Positions 59,091 to 64,000 of a DNA stretch of 64,000 bases are shown in pieces. Position 1 is the first letter of the stretch. Every line of letters begins with the position of its first letter. The notes below the pieces were generated by a model, which was not told where the DNA came from, did not search any database, and was given only the letters and a program-made list of their open reading frames with translations. Both the position numbers and the translations under genes were made by a program. The DNA is from Streptomyces sp. CC208A (GTDB taxonomy: Bacteria > Actinomycetota > Actinomycetes > Streptomycetales > Streptomycetaceae), in contig NZ_JASCXN010000020.1 of assembly GCF_030010625.1 (NCBI RefSeq), forward strand, positions 1-64,000, given 5' to 3'.

Positions 59091-59921
59091 ATGCGCGTGG
59101 AGCTGTCCGAGGTGACGCTGGACGTCGAGGCGAGCGGCGAGGGACCGGTGGTCCTGCTGCTCCACGGCTTCCCCGACAGCCATGCCCTGTGGCGCCGTCA
59201 GGTCCCGGCGCTGAACGCGGCCGGGTTCCGTACGGTCGCCCCGACCCTGCGCGGTTTCGGCGGCTCGGACCGTCCGGAGGGCGGCCCGGAGGCGTACCAC
59301 CCGGCCAAGCACGTCGGCGACCTGCTCGAACTGCTGGCCCGGCTGGAGGTCGACCGCTTCCATCTGGTCGGCCACGACTGGGGCTCGGCCGTCGCCCAGG
59401 GCCTCGCGTCGGTGGTGCCGGACCGGGTGCGGAGCCTGAGCCTGCTGTCGGTGGGGCACCCGGCGGCGATCCGGGAGGCGGGCTGGGAGCAGAGGCAGCG
59501 CTCCTGGTACATGCTGCTGTTCCAGTTCGCCGGGGTGGCGGAGGAGTGGCTGGCGCGGGACGACTTCGCGCAGCTGCGCGAGATGCTGGCCGAGCACCCG
59601 GACGCGGAGTCCGTGATCGAGCCGCTGCGCGCGCCCGGCGCGCTGACGGCCGCGCTGAACATCTACCGGGCGGCCGCCTCGCCGGAGCTCCTGTTCGGCC
59701 CGGACCTTCCGGTGCCGCCGCTGCCGGGGACGGTCCCGGTGATGGGCGTCTGGTCGACCGGTGACCGCTTCCTCACCGAGCGCTCGATGGAGCGGACGGG
59801 CGGGCTGACCGGCGGCCCGTGGCGGTACGAGCGGGTCGAGGAGGCCGGGCACTGGCTCCAGCTGGACCGGCCGGAGACCGTGAACGAGCTGCTGCTGTCC
59901 TTCCTGAAGGAGCACGTCTGA
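59091..59921 (+). CDS. Alpha/beta hydrolase, epoxide-hydrolase-like
   Basis: A 276-aa hydrolase. The oxyanion segment is HGFPDSHALW (about 25-34), the nucleophile elbow is GHDWGSA with Asp 96, and the final His is in EAGHWLQLDRP. An Asp nucleophile after GH points to epoxide hydrolases or haloalkane dehalogenases rather than Ser esterases. A three-base earlier GTG is also possible. Substrate unknown. Confidence 0.88.
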   Translation: MRVELSEVTLDVEASGEGPVVLLLHGFPDSHALWRRQVPALNAAGFRTVAPTLRGFGGSDRPEGGPEAYHPAKHVGDLLELLARLEVDRFHLVGHDWGSAVAQGLASVVPDRVRSLSLLSVGHPAAIREAGWEQRQRSWYMLLFQFAGVAEEWLARDDFAQLREMLAEHPDAESVIEPLRAPGALTAALNIYRAAASPELLFGPDLPVPPLPGTVPVMGVWSTGDRFLTERSMERTGGLTGGPWRYERVEEAGHWLQLDRPETVNELLLSFLKEHV

Positions 59922-59943
59922 CCTGTGCCCCCCGCTCCTCCGG

Positions 59944-60669
59944 TCAGGAGGTGACGGCCGCCGGCCGGCCGCGCAGCGGCCACACGGGGTCGACGACGGC
60001 GTCTTCGTCTCCCTTGCGGCGCAGGAAGGCCTGGAAGTTCTCGGCCCAGGCGCGGTACCAGTCGATCTGCCGCCGGTGCAGTTCGTCCGGGGTGAGCTCG
60101 GCGACCCTCGGGTGCCGCTCGGCTATCGCGACGGCGACGCGGACGGCCGCGAGGGCGTCGGCGGAGGCCTGGTGGGCGGCGTCGAGCACGACGCCGTACT
60201 CCCGGCAGACGGCTTCCAGGGTCCGCTTGCCGCGCCGGTAGCGGTCGACGGCCCGGTCGATGGTGTACGGGTCGACGACGGGGCCGATGCCGGTGCCGCC
60301 GAGCCGCTCCTCCAGGGAGGGCAGGCCGTGGCGGCGGAGCTCGGCGGCGAGGAGGGTGAGGTCGAAGGAGGCGTTGTACGCGACGACCGGGACGCCCTGT
60401 CTCCAGTACCCGGTCAGGGTCTCGGCGATCTCGTCGGCGACCTCGGGTGCCGGTCTGCCCTCGGCGGCGGCCCGCTCGCTGCTGATGCCGTGGATGGCCG
60501 TGGCGGGCTCGGGGATGGGGACGCCGGGGTCGGCGAGCCAGTCGCGCTGCCGGACCACCCGCCCGCCGTGGAAGCCGACGACGCAGGCCGTCACGATGCG
60601 GGCTTCCAGCGGATCGGTACCGGTGGTCTCCAGGTCGAAGCCGACCAGTGGTTCCCCGTGCCAGGCCAT
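59944..60669 (-). CDS. DEDDh 3'-5' exonuclease (DnaQ-like)
   Basis: An exonuclease of 241 aa. Exo I is FDLETTGT (Asp and Glu), Exo II is AYNASFDLTLL and Exo III is HQASADALAA with the H-x4-D spacing, followed by AERHPRV. The Exo I HGISSERAA motif is also family-typical. The ATG at 60669 follows AAGGAGGACCCG. DNA or RNA processing role, specific function unknown. Confidence 0.9.
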   Translation of the reverse strand: MAWHGEPLVGFDLETTGTDPLEARIVTACVVGFHGGRVVRQRDWLADPGVPIPEPATAIHGISSERAAAEGRPAPEVADEIAETLTGYWRQGVPVVAYNASFDLTLLAAELRRHGLPSLEERLGGTGIGPVVDPYTIDRAVDRYRRGKRTLEAVCREYGVVLDAAHQASADALAAVRVAVAIAERHPRVAELTPDELHRRQIDWYRAWAENFQAFLRRKGDEDAVVDPVWPLRGRPAAVTS

Positions 60670-60734
60670 CGGGTCCTCCTTGTGTGATCTCCCCCGTGGT
60701 GTCACCACCCTCGCACGGGCCACTGACAACGGCG

Positions 60735-62021
60735 TCAGGAGACCGGGCGGGAATCGAGCCAGACCGACTCGAACTCCTCACGGTACGTCTCGAAGAGTCC
60801 GTGCTCGCCGTGGGGGTCGCGCTGTCCGTGCCGGACGACGGTCCGGCCGCCGCCGCGCAGCACCAGGACGGGGGCCTCCATGCCGCGGGCCCTGCGGAGG
60901 TAGGACTGGACGACGCCGACGCCGTCGGGTCCGTCGCCGTCGACGAGGTAGGCGGTGAAGCGGGGGGTCTCGTCGAAGACGTGGATCTGGAAGGCGTCGG
61001 GGTCGCGGAGCTTGGAGCGGACCCGGCGCATGTGCAGGATGTTCATCTCGACGGAGCGGCTCAGCTCGCCCTTCTTGATGCCGAGCTCCCGCTCGCGGCG
61101 CTTGACGGCGCTGCTGGCCGGGTTGAGGAAGAGCAGCCGTATCCGGCAGCCGGACTCGGCGAGGCGGACCATGCGGCGGCCGGAGAAGTTCTGGACGAGC
61201 AGGTTCAGGCCTATGCCGGTGGCGTCGAGGCGGCGGGCGCCGCCGAAGAGGTCCTCCGCGGGCAGCTGGCGCTGGAGCCGGACGCGGTCGGGGTGGACGG
61301 AGACGACGTCGGCGTACCGGTCGCCGACGAGGTCCTCGACGGCGTCGACGGGGAGCCGGTCGGCGGAGGGGACGCCGGCGCCGCCGCCGAGGATCTCCAG
61401 GATGCGGGCGGAGGCCCGTTCGGCCTGGGCGAGGACGGTGGGCGAGAGGGCCCGGTTGCGGGAGACGACGTTGCGGGTCACCTCCAGTTCGTCGAGGGCG
61501 AGTTCGACCTCGCGCCGGTCGTCGAAGTAGGGCTCGAAGCAGGGCCAGTGCTGCACCATCAGCTCGCGGAGCTGGGGCAGGGTGAGGAAGGAGAGGACGT
61601 TGTCGTCGGCGGGGTCGAGGAGGTAGCCCTTGCGGCGGGAGACCTCGCGGACGGCGACGGCGCGGCGGACCCATTCCTGGCCGGCCGGTCCTGCCGCGGC
61701 GACGGTCCATTCGTCGCCGTGCACGGGCTCGTAGACGGGCCGCAGGACGGCGGCGACGACGGCCCGCATCCGCTGCTCGACGAGGTTGAGCCAGATGTAG
61801 GCGCGGCCGGCGCGCTGGGCGCGGGTGCGGACCTCGCTCCACGCCTCGGCGCCCCAGTCGAGTTCGGCTCCGATCTCCACCGGGCGGACCACGGGGACCG
61901 CGCCGGGCGGGTTGGCCGTCTCCGGGGGCAGGGCCGCTCCGGGCGGCGCCTCCCCGGAGTCGGCCGGTTCCCCCTCGTGACCCGCGTCACCTGGGGGCAG
62001 CTCAAGGCCTCCCGAGCTCAC
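60735..62021 (-). CDS. SAV2148-family HEPN-domain protein with DUF5919-like C-terminus
   Basis: A 428-aa protein. A low-complexity start is followed by a HEPN-like helical domain (about 60-215): LTLPQLRELMVQHWPCFEPY and DELEVTRNVVSRNRALSP, where the usual Rx4-6H nuclease motif reads RNVVSR without the His. The C-terminal half (VQNFSGRRMVRLAESGCRIR, LLFLNPASSAVKRRERELGI, IHVFDETPRFTAYLVDGDG) resembles DUF5919. It is broadly conserved in Streptomyces. No partner is visible; the exonuclease lies 65 bases downstream on the same strand. Confidence 0.82.
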   Translation of the reverse strand: MSSGGLELPPGDAGHEGEPADSGEAPPGAALPPETANPPGAVPVVRPVEIGAELDWGAEAWSEVRTRAQRAGRAYIWLNLVEQRMRAVVAAVLRPVYEPVHGDEWTVAAAGPAGQEWVRRAVAVREVSRRKGYLLDPADDNVLSFLTLPQLRELMVQHWPCFEPYFDDRREVELALDELEVTRNVVSRNRALSPTVLAQAERASARILEILGGGAGVPSADRLPVDAVEDLVGDRYADVVSVHPDRVRLQRQLPAEDLFGGARRLDATGIGLNLLVQNFSGRRMVRLAESGCRIRLLFLNPASSAVKRRERELGIKKGELSRSVEMNILHMRRVRSKLRDPDAFQIHVFDETPRFTAYLVDGDGPDGVGVVQSYLRRARGMEAPVLVLRGGGRTVVRHGQRDPHGEHGLFETYREEFESVWLDSRPVS

Positions 62022-62130
62022 CCGCGCACCGCCTTCTGCTCCCGGACGTCCGTTCCGATTCTTCCGACAAGATCAAGGAAGGGTACTCCGCGAGCGGGAG
62101 GCGGTGCAGCAGGATCGGTCGGCCGTTTGC

Positions 62131-63456
62131 TCAACTCTCGGTGCGAGGCTGTCCGTTCTGGGAGGCGAGAGCGGGCGGAGTGAGCGGATTCATAGCGGTC
62201 ACGTCCCTGGGGGCGAGCTGGAAGCCCTGCCAGTGGACGGGCATGGGCTGCTGGTCCTCGTCACGGGCGATGTGGTGGAACCCGATGTTGACCCACACGG
62301 TCGGTTTGGTCAGAGTCTCCCCGTTGACCCATTTGTCCACGCTGTCACCGGCGTTGGCGGCGCAGTTGCCGATGTTGTTGCTGGCGTACTGCTCGCAGGC
62401 GCGGGCCTGGGTGAAGTAGACGTCGTGCTTGGTGAAGGGGCGGCCGGCGTGGGTGTCGGTGTGGCCGGGGACGATCTCGTAGCTGCGGGCGTGGCCGTCG
62501 GCGTTCTTGCCCCTGCCGCTGACCACCCGCCACCAGCGCATGTTCTTGGCGTCGCCGGCGAGTTCCTTGGTGACGGCGGTGCGCCTGGTCTTGACGGTGG
62601 GACTGCCGCCGCGGGCGGGCGGGGTGACGGTGGAGTCGTACTGCTCGATGCGGTCCTTGCCGCCGTCGAGGCCGAAGTCGAGCTTCCAGAAGACGTTGTG
62701 GGCGTGGCTGGTGGCGTAGCCGCGGGCGCCCTTGCCGAGGGGCCAGCCGCGGCCGTCGGTGGCGTTGTAGTCGACGGGCGAGAGGCTGCCGGTGGCGCCG
62801 ACGTTGGCGCCGATGGTGCCGTCGGAGGAGAAGCGCCATTCGGAGATGTACTCGTACCAGCCGACCTTGTTGACGGTGTAGACGAGCAGGTCCTTGGCCT
62901 GGGTCTGGTAGACGCCGGAGCCGCTGTCGGCGGCCATGCGGTAGGCGTGGCCGCGAGCCCGGGTGGTGGTGCACAGGCCCTTGACCTGGCCGACCTCGGG
63001 CACCTTGACGGTGGAGAGGGTGCCGCCGGGGCATTCGGCGGGCTTGAGGTTCTGCAGGCCCCAGCCGAAGCCGGCGCCGGTGAGGTCGTCGTACTCGGCG
63101 CCGCCGTCGTCGTACGGCACGTGGATCTGGGCGAGCCGGGCGGTGGTGAGGACGCGGACGGGGGCGCCGCCGGGCGGCTGGTAGGTGACGCGGTCGAGGA
63201 TCAGTCCCGCGTCGGTGCTGTAGCGCCAGCACATGTCCCAGGTGGCGCCGCCCTCGAGCTTCCGGGTGATGCGGTACGCGGCCGAGCAGACGGGCGTGAC
63301 GGGCGGCGGGGGCGCGGCGGTGGGCAGGGGGCCGGGCGGGTTCGGGAAGGCGGGGGCGCCGGAGGCCGGGGCCGCGGCGGCGGTGGTGCCGAGGACGGCG
63401 GTGGCCGCGGCGGCGGCGAGGATCCCCCTGGCTCGCCGGTGGTGCCGGATGGTCAT
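62131..63456 (-). CDS. Secreted copper amine oxidase-like catalytic domain
   Basis: An exported protein of 441 aa with a signal peptide (GILAAAAATAVLGTTAAAAP). It shows the catalytic-domain pattern of copper amine oxidases: VGWYEYISEW with Y201 at the TPQ-precursor site, SDGTIGANVGATG, the copper ligands HAH (251, 253) and the third His region GFHHIARDEDQQPMPVHW. The invariant Asn before the precursor Tyr is Trp here, and the catalytic Asp region is unclear. It lacks the N-terminal D2/D3 domains; the upstream gene may supply them. Confidence 0.82.
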   Translation of the reverse strand: MTIRHHRRARGILAAAAATAVLGTTAAAAPASGAPAFPNPPGPLPTAAPPPPVTPVCSAAYRITRKLEGGATWDMCWRYSTDAGLILDRVTYQPPGGAPVRVLTTARLAQIHVPYDDGGAEYDDLTGAGFGWGLQNLKPAECPGGTLSTVKVPEVGQVKGLCTTTRARGHAYRMAADSGSGVYQTQAKDLLVYTVNKVGWYEYISEWRFSSDGTIGANVGATGSLSPVDYNATDGRGWPLGKGARGYATSHAHNVFWKLDFGLDGGKDRIEQYDSTVTPPARGGSPTVKTRRTAVTKELAGDAKNMRWWRVVSGRGKNADGHARSYEIVPGHTDTHAGRPFTKHDVYFTQARACEQYASNNIGNCAANAGDSVDKWVNGETLTKPTVWVNIGFHHIARDEDQQPMPVHWQGFQLAPRDVTAMNPLTPPALASQNGQPRTES

Positions 63457-63501
63457 GCGGGTGTGCTCCTTGGGTGGGTGGGGAACGGCGGGCGGCGGTG
63501 G

Positions 63502-64000
63502 TCAGCCGACACGGACGACGTTCCTGGCGGAGAGGTCGACGATCAGGTTCCGGGTGTCGATCCAGGCCCCGTCGCGGACCTTGGTGACGAGCCGGACGCA
63601 GCGGTGCTCGCCGCAGCGGGAGAGCGCCTCGGGGACGTTCTTCTCCCGGTAGGTGCGGTAGACGTCGCCGTTGAACCAGAGCTGGTCGGCGCTCTTCAGT
63701 TCCTTGCCGGTGGCGTCCCGGTAGTCCTCCTTCACGCCGCCGCCGAGCGGGCTCGCGAGGATGAGTTCCAGGGCGGTGCGCAGCTCCTCGGGGTGGGCGG
63801 AGGGCTGCACGCCGCGCCGGGTGGTGCCGGCCTCGATCTTCCCGGTGGTCAGGTCGACCGTCCGGGTGATGAGTTCGTCGCGGGCGTAGTCGTAGAAGCG
63901 GACCTGGGCGCGGCGGACGCCCTCCCGGCCGGGTTCCGGGTCGGCGAGTTCGGTGCCGAGGTGCTGGGGCCGGCCGCGGTCGCCGTCGACGTCCTGGCGG
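63502..64000 (-). CDS. C-terminal part of a protein resembling CuAO N-terminal domains (partial)
   Basis: The frame is open to the window edge; about 165 residues are visible. The segment RAQVRFYDYARDELITRTVD, then LTTGKIEAGTTRRG and PEELRTALELILASPLGGGV resembles the D2/D3 domains that precede the catalytic domain in full copper amine oxidases. A 45-base gap separates it from the catalytic-domain gene, and both run leftward. A separate hypothetical protein is the alternative. The start lies outside the window. Confidence 0.65.
   Translation of the reverse strand, partial: RQDVDGDRGRPQHLGTELADPEPGREGVRRAQVRFYDYARDELITRTVDLTTGKIEAGTTRRGVQPSAHPEELRTALELILASPLGGGVKEDYRDATGKELKSADQLWFNGDVYRTYREKNVPEALSRCGEHRCVRLVTKVRDGAWIDTRNLIVDLSARNVVRVG

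Noticed and set aside
1..64000. CRISPR arrays, rRNA and tRNA genes
   Set aside because: No regularly spaced direct repeats with unique spacers, no rRNA signature and no cloverleaf with TTCGA arm in a valid context was seen on reading the window; the 9-bp and 18-bp repeats have no spacers.

Overview
The window is high-GC actinobacterial chromosome, almost certainly Streptomyces. Supporting signs are the very high third-position GC, GTG/ATG starts behind GGAGG-type ribosome sites, GTGA/ATGA start-stop overlaps, an iron box, a RRHVDL-type sulfur leader peptide, and Streptomyces-typical families (DUF2637, SAV2148-type HEPN protein, TnpB-related protein, HTH/ATPase clusters). I saw no rRNA, tRNA or CRISPR array.

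Layout. 0-4 kb: etfBA, then a leftward SDR-TetR-OB-fold group whose gaps carry repeated GGCACT-N-N-GTGCC palindromes. 4.3-12.3 kb: an accessory stretch with a zinc-finger-less TnpB relative, a four-gene translationally coupled cluster (including an unannotated 27-aa membrane peptide) opposite a frameshifted HTH/TPR regulator, cutA, a small tetrapyrrole-like operon (HemB-like protein lacking both Schiff-base lysines, a methyltransferase, and an intact-looking HemC), and an integrase remnant. 12.3-23 kb: an acyl-CoA dehydrogenase with a divergent TetR, then purine catabolism (xdhC, purine permease, three-subunit xanthine dehydrogenase, divergent PucR). 23-47 kb: mixed housekeeping and signalling genes: TPR protein, NTPase/beta-propeller protein, GntR, FhuF-like reductase behind an iron box, DUF2637 protein, PoxB, PP2C, a large secreted subtilase with an in-frame repeat expansion, Ada-AlkA, RsgA, YihY, AidB and a GAF regulator. 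48-57.4 kb: a sulfur assimilation operon (leader peptide, sir, zinc ribbon, cysH, cysC, cysD, cysN, ssuABC-like transporter, cbiX). 57.4-64 kb: DUF1697, phosphotransferase, hydrolase, exonuclease, HEPN protein, and an apparently split copper amine oxidase running off the end.

How genes work together. The sulfur operon is the clearest unit: sulfate is activated by CysDN, APS is reduced by an iron-sulfur CysH, sulfite is reduced by a siroheme reductase whose cofactor iron is inserted by CbiX, and sulfonates are imported by the ABC genes. The purine block imports and oxidises hypoxanthine/xanthine under PucR. The most novel-looking unit is the HemB-like/methyltransferase/HemC operon at 9.4-11.9 kb: it sits in accessory DNA, overlaps suggest co-translation, and a possible terminator-like hairpin with a T-run lies just ahead of its first gene.
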